Shown one piece after another: positions 9,329-16,912 of a DNA stretch of 64,000 nt (position 1 is its first letter; each line of letters opens with the position of its first letter). The stretch is taken from NCBI RefSeq assembly GCF_002234915.1, contig NZ_NEWD01000016.1, positions 120,829 to 184,828 on the forward strand, written 5' to 3'. Position numbers and translations under genes: made by a program. This DNA comes from Bifidobacterium vansinderenii (GTDB taxonomy: Bacteria; Actinomycetota; Actinomycetes; Actinomycetales; Bifidobacteriaceae). The notes under the pieces were generated by a model. It saw only the letters and a program-made list of their open reading frames with translations. It made no database searches and was not told the DNA's origin.

Positions 9329-9509
9329 GAATCTTCCTTCTCCCTGAAATGTCCCACGGAGCTACGAACGCTAGTAGCACTTTACCGTAGCACAGTTCGT
9401 CTGCCAGAGAACCACCATAGGCATAAATACGGACTATATGCCGTGGACCTTTTGTCCCTGGAAACAGACCATGGCCCCTATGGTTACGAACAGAACACCA
9501 TCGGAAGGC

Positions 9510-9773
9510 ATGACTCCGCATGAATCGGCAATGCAGCGACGCAGAGAGCTCGGGCAGGCCATCGTTCGATTACGCAAGGGACGCAAGCTCAGTCAGGAAC
9601 GTCTGGCATTGAACGCCGGAATCGACCGATCCTACATGGGTCGGGTCGAGCGCGGAGAACGTTCGGTAAGTCTCGACAAGCTGTGGGCGATCTGCGATGC
9701 CCTGCACATCAGTCTGGCCGAGTTGGCGATCGAAGCGGAGACCGTCCATCTGGGGCAGGATCCCCGGGACTGA
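9510..9773 (+). CDS. XRE-family helix-turn-helix transcriptional regulator
   Basis: 87 residues from the ATG at 9510. The body is a single Cro/CI-type domain: LGQAIVRLRKGRKLSQERLALNAGIDRSYMGRVERGERSVSLDKLWAICDALHISLAEL, with the recognition helix at GIDRSYMGRVERGE. The start is uncertain: ATGs at 9438 and 9471 are in frame, and GGAAGG ends only a base before 9510, so initiation at 9534 (MQRRRE) is also possible. A protein this small is usually a DNA-binding repressor or the antitoxin-like partner of a neighbour; no toxin gene is adjacent. Target unknown. Confidence 0.8.
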   Translation: MTPHESAMQRRRELGQAIVRLRKGRKLSQERLALNAGIDRSYMGRVERGERSVSLDKLWAICDALHISLAELAIEAETVHLGQDPRD

Positions 9774-9877
9774 ACCAGAAGGCGACAAGTAGGCACCATT
9801 GCCGACCGGCATCGAGGCCGATAATCGCGAAGGCGACCATGCCGGATCGACACGGCCGCCTTTCGCAGGCTTCGCGA

Positions 9878-10924
9878 CTACTCCATGCAGATCTTGGACA
9901 TGGGCATGGCGGAATCGATGGGGAAATCGGGGCTGCTGGGCTTGACGCCGGCCTGCACCAGATTCGAGCCAAGCATGGCCACCATGGCACCGTTGTCGGT
10001 GCAGAGCTTGATCTCGGGGATGCGCACCTCGATGCCATGCTGCGCGCCGACCTCGAGCAGCTTGGCACGCAGCTGCGAATTGGCGGAGAAGCCACCACCC
10101 ACGATCAGCGTACGCGAATCATACTGCTCACAGCCACGCACGGCCTTCTTGGCCAGCACGGACGCCACCGAATCGGCCAGCGAGGCGCACACGTCGTCCA
10201 CGGGGATGGTCTCGCCGGCGGCCTGACGCTCCTCGATCCAGCGAGCTACGGCAGTCTTGACGCCGGAGAAGCTGAAATCGTACGGGTGCTTGGCGCCGGC
10301 CTTGCCCTGGGTGAGTCCCTGCGGCACCTTGATGGCATGTGGATTGCCCTGCTGCGCGTGACGGTCGATGTGAGGGCCTCCCGGATAGGGGAAGCCAAGC
10401 AGACGGGCCACCTTGTCGAAGCACTCCCCCGCCGCGTCGTCAAGCGTGGTGCCTACCACGTCGACGTGCCGTGCCACATCCTTGACGTGCAACAGCGACG
10501 TGTGGCCGCCGGAGACGATCAATGCCAGCGTGTCCTCGGGGAACGGGCCGAACTGCAGCTGGGTGACGGCGATGTGCCCGATCACATGGTTGATGCCGTA
10601 GATGGGCTTGCCGGCGGCATAGGCCAAAGCCTTGGCGCCGGAGACGCCCACGGCGAGGCATCCCGCAAGTCCGGGGCCCGCGGACACGGCGATCGCGTCC
10701 ACGTCGGCGATGTCGAGATCGGCATCGGCCAGCGCCTTGGAGACCACGGGCACGAACGCCTCGGCGTGCGCACGGGAGGCGATTTCGGGGATCACGCCGC
10801 CGTAGCGTGCGTGTTCGTTCATGGAGGAGGCGACCACGTTCGACAGGAGGGCGCCTCCGCGCACCACGGCCGCGGCCGTTTCGTCGCAGGTGGATTCGAT
10901 GCCGAGCACCACGGGTTCACTCAT
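9878..10924 (-). CDS. tsaD: tRNA N6-adenosine threonylcarbamoyltransferase TsaD
   Basis: 348 residues with the Kae1/TsaD signatures: VLGIESTCDETAAAVV at the N terminus, the metal-binding NHVIGH motif (two His), IVSGGHTSLL, DDAAGECFDKVARLLG, YDFSFSGVKTAV and LIVGGGFSANSQLR. It transfers the threonylcarbamoyl group to A37 of ANN-decoding tRNAs, working with TsaB and TsaE encoded upstream in the same operon. The start ATG overlaps the rimI stop (ATGA), indicating translational coupling. It is the last gene of the leftward operon. Confidence 0.98.
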   Translation of the reverse strand: MSEPVVLGIESTCDETAAAVVRGGALLSNVVASSMNEHARYGGVIPEIASRAHAEAFVPVVSKALADADLDIADVDAIAVSAGPGLAGCLAVGVSGAKALAYAAGKPIYGINHVIGHIAVTQLQFGPFPEDTLALIVSGGHTSLLHVKDVARHVDVVGTTLDDAAGECFDKVARLLGFPYPGGPHIDRHAQQGNPHAIKVPQGLTQGKAGAKHPYDFSFSGVKTAVARWIEERQAAGETIPVDDVCASLADSVASVLAKKAVRGCEQYDSRTLIVGGGFSANSQLRAKLLEVGAQHGIEVRIPEIKLCTDNGAMVAMLGSNLVQAGVKPSSPDFPIDSAMPMSKICME

Positions 10925-11493
10925 TGTGCCGCTCCTTCGTTGTCTTCGCTGTCTTCACTGTGGTGGTTGGTGTTGTTCTCGGGATTGGGGGACGCATTCG
11001 GCGATTCCGCCTCCGTCGTCTGGAATCCCATGACGTGGGGCCTGATGTCGACGCTCATCGTGTACGCGTCGATGCCTTCGGGCTGGTAGTAGCGTTTGCG
11101 ACGGCCCATGACGGTGAACCCGAACCGTTGGTAGAGCGCGATGGCGGGATCGTTGTCCACGCGTACTTCGAGCAGCATGCGGCGTGCCCCCTGACGTTCG
11201 GCGTCGCGCAGCAGCCTGTTGAGCAGTGCGGCCGCGATACCTCGACGCTGATGGGTCTTGGCCACGCCGATGGTCATGAGTTCCGCATCGTCGCCGTCGT
11301 ACCAGAATCCTGCGTAGCCATGGATGGTTCCGGTTTCGTCGTCCACGTCGAATACGTAGGTGCGGGCCGGGGCGTCGAGTTCCTGCCGGATGGCGTTTTC
11401 GCTCCAGGCTCCCCTGCCGAACAGTTCGGCTTCCAGTCCGGCGAACGCCGCAACGACCGTGTCTCGATCGAGATCGTCCAGTGCGACGAGCAT
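10921..11493 (-). CDS. rimI: ribosomal protein S18-alanine N-acetyltransferase RimI-like (GNAT)
   Basis: 190 residues. GNAT fold with the acetyl-CoA binding motif A visible as TIGVAKTHQRRGIAAALLNRLL and the following LEVRVDNDPAIALYQRFGFTVMGRRKRYY, the usual RimI ending with a conserved Tyr. The tail after about residue 160 is Asn/Ser/Glu-rich and probably disordered. It acetylates the N terminus of S18 in E. coli; placement between tsaB and tsaD is a common bacterial arrangement. Starts overlap: its ATG shares one base with the tsaB stop (TGATG). Confidence 0.93.
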   Translation of the reverse strand: MLVALDDLDRDTVVAAFAGLEAELFGRGAWSENAIRQELDAPARTYVFDVDDETGTIHGYAGFWYDGDDAELMTIGVAKTHQRRGIAAALLNRLLRDAERQGARRMLLEVRVDNDPAIALYQRFGFTVMGRRKRYYQPEGIDAYTMSVDIRPHVMGFQTTEAESPNASPNPENNTNHHSEDSEDNEGAAQ

Positions 11494-12311
11494 CAGGCGG
11501 TCCTTTCCGCGCCGGCATGGTTGAGCACGTGCTTGAGCGGGCTGGGCACTTCGGCGTCGGGGCGACGCAGATACAGCGGCTCGATCGGAGCGTCGGGATC
11601 GGAAGCGTGTCCGACCACGGCCTGCGCGGCGAAGATGGACCAGTCGTCCGGCTGGTCGAGCACGGATTCGTCGACGATGTCTCCCAGACGTTCGATGCCC
11701 TGCAGCGTCGACGCGTATTTGCCGGCGCCGTGTCCCACCACGTCGACGACGATCGTTGCGGGATCGATGCCATGTGCGGCGGCGTATTCGGTCACGGCCT
11801 GGTTCACGCGTTCCACGATCGAGGACGGATAGTCGATGTCCATGGCGATCAGCGGCACGATGACGGCGTCGTCATGATCGGCGCCGGATGCTCCGGACGA
11901 CACTTCGCACAGTTCGAAGTACAGCTGCTTGCGGCGGGCATCGTTGACGGCGAGCGTGAGCACACGGGTGGCGTCTTCGGCGTCCGACGTGCCGTTCTCG
12001 GCGCGCCGGACGAGGTTCCAACGAGCCTGCGGTTCGAGGATGTTCTGCCCGATGAGCGTGGCGCCGGTGGCGAAGGCGAGCGCTTTCGCGGTGACGATGC
12101 CGGCGCGCAGTCCAGTGAACGGCGCCGGGCCGGTGCCTACGATGATCGTGTCGATGTCCTGCGGCGTGTTGCCGGACTGTTCGATGGCACGGGCGATGTT
12201 GCCCTGCAGTTTTTCGACGTGGGTGCGCGAGTCGGTTTCGATGATCGGCTCGTGTCCCACGACGCCCACCGTCGACCCGTATGAGGTGTCGATCACCAGT
12301 GTGCAGCCCAT
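11493..12311 (-). CDS. tsaB: tRNA t6A37 threonylcarbamoylation protein TsaB
   Basis: 272 residues from MGCTLVIDTSYG; the ATG at 12311 has GGGAGGA five bases upstream, so the longer open frame above it is not used. ASKHA-type N terminus (TLVIDTSYGSTVGVV) and the TsaB hallmark IVGTGPAPFTGLRAGIVTAKALA are visible. TsaB is the non-catalytic partner that bridges TsaD and TsaE in t6A synthesis. It lies 62 nt after tsaE and overlaps rimI. A loop around residues 170-180 is variable. Confidence 0.95.
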   Translation of the reverse strand: MGCTLVIDTSYGSTVGVVGHEPIIETDSRTHVEKLQGNIARAIEQSGNTPQDIDTIIVGTGPAPFTGLRAGIVTAKALAFATGATLIGQNILEPQARWNLVRRAENGTSDAEDATRVLTLAVNDARRKQLYFELCEVSSGASGADHDDAVIVPLIAMDIDYPSSIVERVNQAVTEYAAAHGIDPATIVVDVVGHGAGKYASTLQGIERLGDIVDESVLDQPDDWSIFAAQAVVGHASDPDAPIEPLYLRRPDAEVPSPLKHVLNHAGAERTA

Positions 12312-12373
12312 GTGTTCCTCCCTGTCTGCGTCAGACCCTGCGAAAACCTGTAGTGAGTCTACACCGATCGGTG

Positions 12374-12973
12374 CTATGCCGGCAGTTGGCGGCTGCGCCA
12401 TGCATCGCCGACCGGGATCAGGGTCACGATGCGGTTGCCGTCGCCGGTCAGTTCGCCGTCGGCGCGCACCGCCGCGGTGCCGTCCACGGGCCGGTCGATG
12501 TGGATCTCCAAGCGTTCGGGGGCGAGGGCGGCGACCATCTGTTCGCCCCATTCCATGAGGATCACCGTGTTGTCGCGGGGATCCTCAAGCTCCTCGTCGA
12601 GCCCCAGAGATTCGAGTTCGTCGAGGAGTCGCCCGACCGCGTCCTGTCCGGGGGCGTAGGTGTTGCCGCCGAGACGGTAGGCGTCCACGTGCACCAGATG
12701 CGCGGGCGTGCCGTCGGCGAACCTGCCGTCGAGTTCGCGGGCGATGGTGAACGTGGGCGACACGATCGGCTCGTCGATACCCAGCCCCGCGCCGAATCCC
12801 TGGGCGAGGGTGGTCTTGCCGGCGCCCAGCGGTCCTGACAGCAGCAGCACGTCGCCGCCGTGGACGATGCGCGCCAGCTCCCGGCCGATTCGTCGCATGT
12901 CGTCGGCGGTCGGCGCCTGTATGACGGTCGCGTTGTCCGGAATGGTCGTCGTATGGTCGTTGGTCTCGTTCAT
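12374..12973 (-). CDS. tsaE: tRNA t6A37 threonylcarbamoylation ATPase TsaE
   Basis: 199 residues from MNETND, with GAGGA before the ATG at 12973. P-loop LSGPLGAGKTTLAQGFGAGLG, then SPTFTIARELDGR, HVDAYRL and LMEWGEQM, the ordered motifs of TsaE. It binds and hydrolyses ATP to drive turnover of the TsaB-TsaD complex. About 30 N-terminal residues are Thr-rich and not part of the fold. It follows holA after 38 nt in the same operon. Confidence 0.96.
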   Translation of the reverse strand: MNETNDHTTTIPDNATVIQAPTADDMRRIGRELARIVHGGDVLLLSGPLGAGKTTLAQGFGAGLGIDEPIVSPTFTIARELDGRFADGTPAHLVHVDAYRLGGNTYAPGQDAVGRLLDELESLGLDEELEDPRDNTVILMEWGEQMVAALAPERLEIHIDRPVDGTAAVRADGELTGDGNRIVTLIPVGDAWRSRQLPA

Positions 12974-13011
12974 GTGTCCTCGATGATTGGTGAATGGTGG
13001 TGCGACGGCGT

Positions 13012-13992
13012 TCAGCCGCGGCCCTTGACGGCGATGGTTTCGATGGAGCGTTCCAGCGCGTAGACCGGATCGCCGCCGTTGGTCTTGCTCTGTTCGTCGG
13101 CCCAGGCGAGCATGCGGATACAGCGGGACAATCCGGCGGATGTCCAGCCGGGCAGCTGTCGGGTGGCGTTCTTCAATACCCACGGATTCGTCTTCGCCTC
13201 CGCCTGCGAGATGGCGCCCGACTTCACCGCGGACGCCTTGGCGAGCGTGCGCAGCTTCATGGCGAGCGCGCCGATCAGGGCGATGGGATCGGTGCCCTGT
13301 TCGATGGCGGATCGCATGGCGACGATGGCCTCCGCCGTACGGCCCTCCATGGCCTTGTCGGCAACCATGAAGCCGGTAACCTGCGGGTTGGCGATCAGAT
13401 ATTGGTTGACACGGTCGAGGCCGATGACCTCGTCGTCGAAGTCGAAACACAGCTGGGAACACATGGCGGCGAGCTCACCGGTCTTCTCCCCCAATACGCC
13501 GACGAGCTGCTGGGCTGCGAGCGGGTCGACGCGCCTGCCCTCGCGTTCGAACCGCTGGTAGACGAAGTTGATCTTCGCGTCGGCCTTCTTCAGATCGGGC
13601 ACGTCGATGCGCTGTGCTCCGGCACGCACCATGGCGTCGAGAATGCGCTTGCCCTTGGGGCCGCCCTCATGCTGGCAGATCAGCATGCTGGAATTGGACG
13701 GGTCGGCCTTCGCCTGCTTGGTGTACGCGATCAGGGCATCGCCGAGCCGGTCGTCGACGGACTGCAGGTTGCGGATCTCCACGATCGAGACGTCGGACAG
13801 CAGCGACGGGCTGACGGCCTCGTCGAAGGCGTAGGCGTCGCATTCGGCGGCATCGAGTTCCACAAGCTCCGCGTCGGGCCGGCGCTCGCAGGCCTCGTGA
13901 CACAGGTCGCGCATGTTCTGGGTGTTGAGGAACCGGTCGCCGCCGTATACGATGCGGACGGGCGACACTCCCTTGCCTTGTGCTGATGCCAT
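13012..13992 (-). CDS. holA: DNA polymerase III subunit delta
   Basis: 326 residues. The HolA pattern is seen: VRIVYGGDRFLNTQNMRDL at the start, the AAA+-like body with VSIVEIRNLQSV, SSMLICQHEGGPKGKRIL, FVYQRFEREGRRVDPLAAQQLVGVLGEKTGELA, and the collar region ending in RCIRMLAWADEQSKTNGGDPVYALERSIETIA. Delta opens the sliding clamp within the clamp loader. Start uncertain: ATG 13992 has AGGAGG only one base upstream, ATG 14022 lies just outside the end of comEC, and GTG near 13962 is also possible. Location after comEC is common in bacteria. Confidence 0.93.
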   Translation of the reverse strand: MASAQGKGVSPVRIVYGGDRFLNTQNMRDLCHEACERRPDAELVELDAAECDAYAFDEAVSPSLLSDVSIVEIRNLQSVDDRLGDALIAYTKQAKADPSNSSMLICQHEGGPKGKRILDAMVRAGAQRIDVPDLKKADAKINFVYQRFEREGRRVDPLAAQQLVGVLGEKTGELAAMCSQLCFDFDDEVIGLDRVNQYLIANPQVTGFMVADKAMEGRTAEAIVAMRSAIEQGTDPIALIGALAMKLRTLAKASAVKSGAISQAEAKTNPWVLKNATRQLPGWTSAGLSRCIRMLAWADEQSKTNGGDPVYALERSIETIAVKGRG

Positions 13993-14008
13993 GCCTCCTA
14001 ATGTTCCG

Positions 14009-15961
14009 TCAATGCTGGACATCGCCGACGTCCCGTTCAAACAGCATGGCGCGTGTCTCGCGCCACCATGCGCCGGCGCGTTCCATGTACCGGGCACGGT
14101 ACGGGGTTCCGTCATCGGCGTCATCGCGCGCGGAATGGTTGTATCCATGTGCCGGTCGCCGGAGTGTTTCATGAATGACCGATCGGGCCAGTGCACGGAC
14201 CGCCATGATCGTCAATGGCACGATGAGTTCGGCCAACGCCACGACCACGGCGCCCGTCACACCCTCCCGCCACGGCATGGCACTGAACCGGGATCCACCG
14301 ATCAGCGTGGCGCATCGTTCGAGCGGCAGTGTGCCGAGGCAGGCCGCCCATGCGAATGCGGAACCCAGCGGTGGAATGGCCCATGAGACGCAGAGCGACA
14401 GGAGTCCGGCAATGGTCGAGAACGCCACGAACGGGGCGACTATCATATTCGCCGGAACGGCAAGCACCGGCAGCTGCGGCGTCATCATGACCTGCACGGG
14501 CAGGGCGAAGATCTGCGCGGCCACGGTCACCGCCATCGTGTCGGCCACCGGACGTGGCATGAACCCGCGTAGGAATCGTGTCACGACGTCGCCGCACAGC
14601 ACCAGTCCGTATACGGCGGTGCAGGACAGTGCAAAACCGTAGCTGCGGGCCATAGACGGTTCGATCAGCAGCGTGAAGATCACCGTCCAGTTCAATCCGG
14701 ACAAGGCCTGCGCCCGTCTGCCGACCAGAAGGCAGGCGACGCCGCCCATGCCCATGATCGCGGCCCGCAGCACTGAATCGGACGGATAGACCAGTACGGC
14801 CAGCATCGCATACGCGCCGACAATGCCCACGGACGTAGCCCATCGAGGAATCAGGAATCGTGCACACACCCGTCGCACCAGCATGGCGACGAGGACGAAA
14901 TGACTGCCGGATACCGCCATGAGATGCATGATGCCGGCCTGCTTGAAATCGTCCTCCAACCGTTGCGCATAGCCTTCGTCCACATCAGCCGCGGCAGCAG
15001 CGTACGTATCCGCCGCGTCAGAGGACCGCATGGACGTCGTCCATGGCGTCATGACGGTGTCCTGACCGAGCACGCCGAGCGTGAGCCCCGGTACCAGCAC
15101 CTGAGCATGATCGGGAAGACTACGGGTGACGCGGATGAAGGACTCCTGCATGGCGGTGCCGGCACGACGCCACCATGCAGGTTCCCTGATCTCGCTCGCC
15201 CTCGGTCCGGCAGCGCCCGCCCCGTCATCGACGATCAGCCAGGCCGATGCTTCGCCGAATCGCGGCTGGCGCAATGTCCCGGAGATGCGGTAGACGGCCC
15301 CCTGTCTGAAGATGCAGGAGCGGCCGGACGCGTAGACGCGGACCGTGATCGACGACGGGGAACGGATCCGGTCGACGGCCACGCCCTGTACTCGGACATC
15401 GGTCTGGCAGTCGGCGTCGCGCAATGCCGCCGTGGTCATCGGAGCGGTCGCCATGCCGATCACCACGGCGTCGCCACCGCCGTCGGCAACGGTGCGCGCG
15501 ATCGGATCCGCGGACCGCACCAGATCGTCGGCGCTGCCGGATACGCAGGCACAGGCCATCGCGGCGACGATAACGATGCCATGGCGGTATGGGACGGCGA
15601 ACCGTCGGCGAATCCGCCGGCGACGATGCCGATGTCGACGATTACGGTGACCACGGCGATTGCAGTGCCGACGATTACGACGAACGATCATGAGCAACGC
15701 GATCATGGCCATCAGCGCTATGCCCGCCGGCAGAACCAGACCGATCACATGCCACGCCATCGACGTCGCGCCGGTCACCGATGTCACGTCGGGTGAGGAA
15801 TCGGCGATGATTCCTCCGAATGCCGTGTGCTCGATGAGCAGAGCGGACCAGACCGCGATCACGCAGGGCAGCATGCGCCAGTCACGGCTGCCCTGTTCGC
15901 GACTGCGGTACGGACGGCGACATATGCGACGCCGAGCTAGACGAACGCGAGCGCCCGTCAT
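14009..15961 (-). CDS. comEC: ComEC/Rec2 family competence membrane protein, lacking the beta-lactamase domain
   Basis: 650 residues with two N-terminal membrane segments, an OB-like soluble segment (about residues 170-260) and a C-terminal cluster of about eight membrane segments. The family signature is seen as IMHLMAVSGSHFVLVAML. ComEC forms the inner-membrane channel for single-stranded DNA during transformation. The C terminus stops shortly after the membrane domain, so the metallo-beta-lactamase nuclease domain found in most ComEC is absent. An unusually Arg/His-rich loop follows the second membrane segment (near residue 95). Its ATG overlaps the comEA stop (ATGA). Confidence 0.9.
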   Translation of the reverse strand: MTGARVRLARRRICRRPYRSREQGSRDWRMLPCVIAVWSALLIEHTAFGGIIADSSPDVTSVTGATSMAWHVIGLVLPAGIALMAMIALLMIVRRNRRHCNRRGHRNRRHRHRRRRIRRRFAVPYRHGIVIVAAMACACVSGSADDLVRSADPIARTVADGGGDAVVIGMATAPMTTAALRDADCQTDVRVQGVAVDRIRSPSSITVRVYASGRSCIFRQGAVYRISGTLRQPRFGEASAWLIVDDGAGAAGPRASEIREPAWWRRAGTAMQESFIRVTRSLPDHAQVLVPGLTLGVLGQDTVMTPWTTSMRSSDAADTYAAAAADVDEGYAQRLEDDFKQAGIMHLMAVSGSHFVLVAMLVRRVCARFLIPRWATSVGIVGAYAMLAVLVYPSDSVLRAAIMGMGGVACLLVGRRAQALSGLNWTVIFTLLIEPSMARSYGFALSCTAVYGLVLCGDVVTRFLRGFMPRPVADTMAVTVAAQIFALPVQVMMTPQLPVLAVPANMIVAPFVAFSTIAGLLSLCVSWAIPPLGSAFAWAACLGTLPLERCATLIGGSRFSAMPWREGVTGAVVVALAELIVPLTIMAVRALARSVIHETLRRPAHGYNHSARDDADDGTPYRARYMERAGAWWRETRAMLFERDVGDVQH

Positions 15962-16689
15962 GATCGCACCTCCACGTAGGGGCGGATCTTCTCCAGCGTC
16001 TTGGCGCCGATGCCGGTGACGTCGAGCAGCTGGTCGACGCTGGTGTAACGGCCGATTTCGGCACGATGGTCGATGATGCGCTGCGCCGTGACCGGACCGA
16101 TACCCTTGATGGTCTGCAGCTGTTCCGCGGTGGCGGTGTTGAGATCGATCAACGTGGAGGTGGTGGTCGGCGTGGGTGAAGGCGTGGCGGATGGTTCGTT
16201 TGGGGAACCGGTGTCCGAAGGGGCTGACGATGATTCGGAAGAGGTGGGTCCGGGTGACGAGGATGATGCCGGCGGGGATGCCGAGGGAGCGTCTGAGGCG
16301 CGGGTGGCTCCTTCATCCCATGACATGGAGCTGAGGCGCACGCCCTGTTGCACAAGCAGAGTCAGGCTGAGGCTCAGTGCCAGTACAAGGATCAGGATGA
16401 TGATGGTCGCGTGCCGTGGCTCCAACGCCAGTCGCGGCCGATCGCGCGCGGACCGCTGCTCCAGCAGATCATCGGCACCGCCGTCGTCTACCGCCACGCC
16501 GGCGAGCATGCCCAGCATGACGGACGGAGAGGCACCGTCCACAGGAAACGAAACCTCCGTCTGTTGCGCGGGATATGCCGGACCGTCATCGATGACGAAC
16601 CCGGCAGGAAGCGGCACATCGGTGACGGGCAGGTCACAGATGCGCCATGACTGAGCAAAAGGATCGTTGGCAGGTGCAGGTCTGGACAC
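15958..16689 (-). CDS. comEA: ComEA-type DNA-binding competence protein
   Basis: About 243 residues from a GTG at 16689, preceded by GGTGGAA; a TTG at 16725 is the alternative. Topology: cytoplasmic N terminus of about 85 residues, one membrane anchor (IIILILVLALSLSLTLLV), a Ser/Pro/Thr-rich stalk of about 60 residues, then a helix-hairpin-helix domain: IDLNTATAEQLQTIKGIGPVTAQRIIDHRAEIGRY and LLDVTGIGAKTLEKIRPYV. This is the ComEA plan: a surface-exposed receptor that binds double-stranded DNA and hands it to ComEC, which is encoded next with overlapping codons. Confidence 0.93.
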   Translation of the reverse strand: MSRPAPANDPFAQSWRICDLPVTDVPLPAGFVIDDGPAYPAQQTEVSFPVDGASPSVMLGMLAGVAVDDGGADDLLEQRSARDRPRLALEPRHATIIILILVLALSLSLTLLVQQGVRLSSMSWDEGATRASDAPSASPPASSSSPGPTSSESSSAPSDTGSPNEPSATPSPTPTTTSTLIDLNTATAEQLQTIKGIGPVTAQRIIDHRAEIGRYTSVDQLLDVTGIGAKTLEKIRPYVEVRS

Positions 16690-16912
16690 GCTTCCACCAT
16701 GAACCTTGATTTGGTGGAGACGCAAGGCTCATGTGCCAATGTGGCCGAATGGAGCCCCCTCGCCGGAACCTGCAGCAGGGTGGCAGGCAGCAGACGCCTC
16801 GAAAACATGAAGGCTCCCCCGCCAAGAAGCGCTACCATGCCAGACATGGCAGCCTCCTCAGCGCGGGAGCCTACAGGGATACCGCTTTACGCGGGGAACC
16901 GGAGGAACCGGA

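Noticed and set aside
9329..9509. An additional toxin gene beside the small HTH gene
   Set aside because: No open frame with toxin motifs; only promoter-like sequence is seen.
16488..16847. A minus-strand open frame overlapping the start of comEA
   Set aside because: No ribosome binding site or conserved motif; comEA reads through the same DNA.
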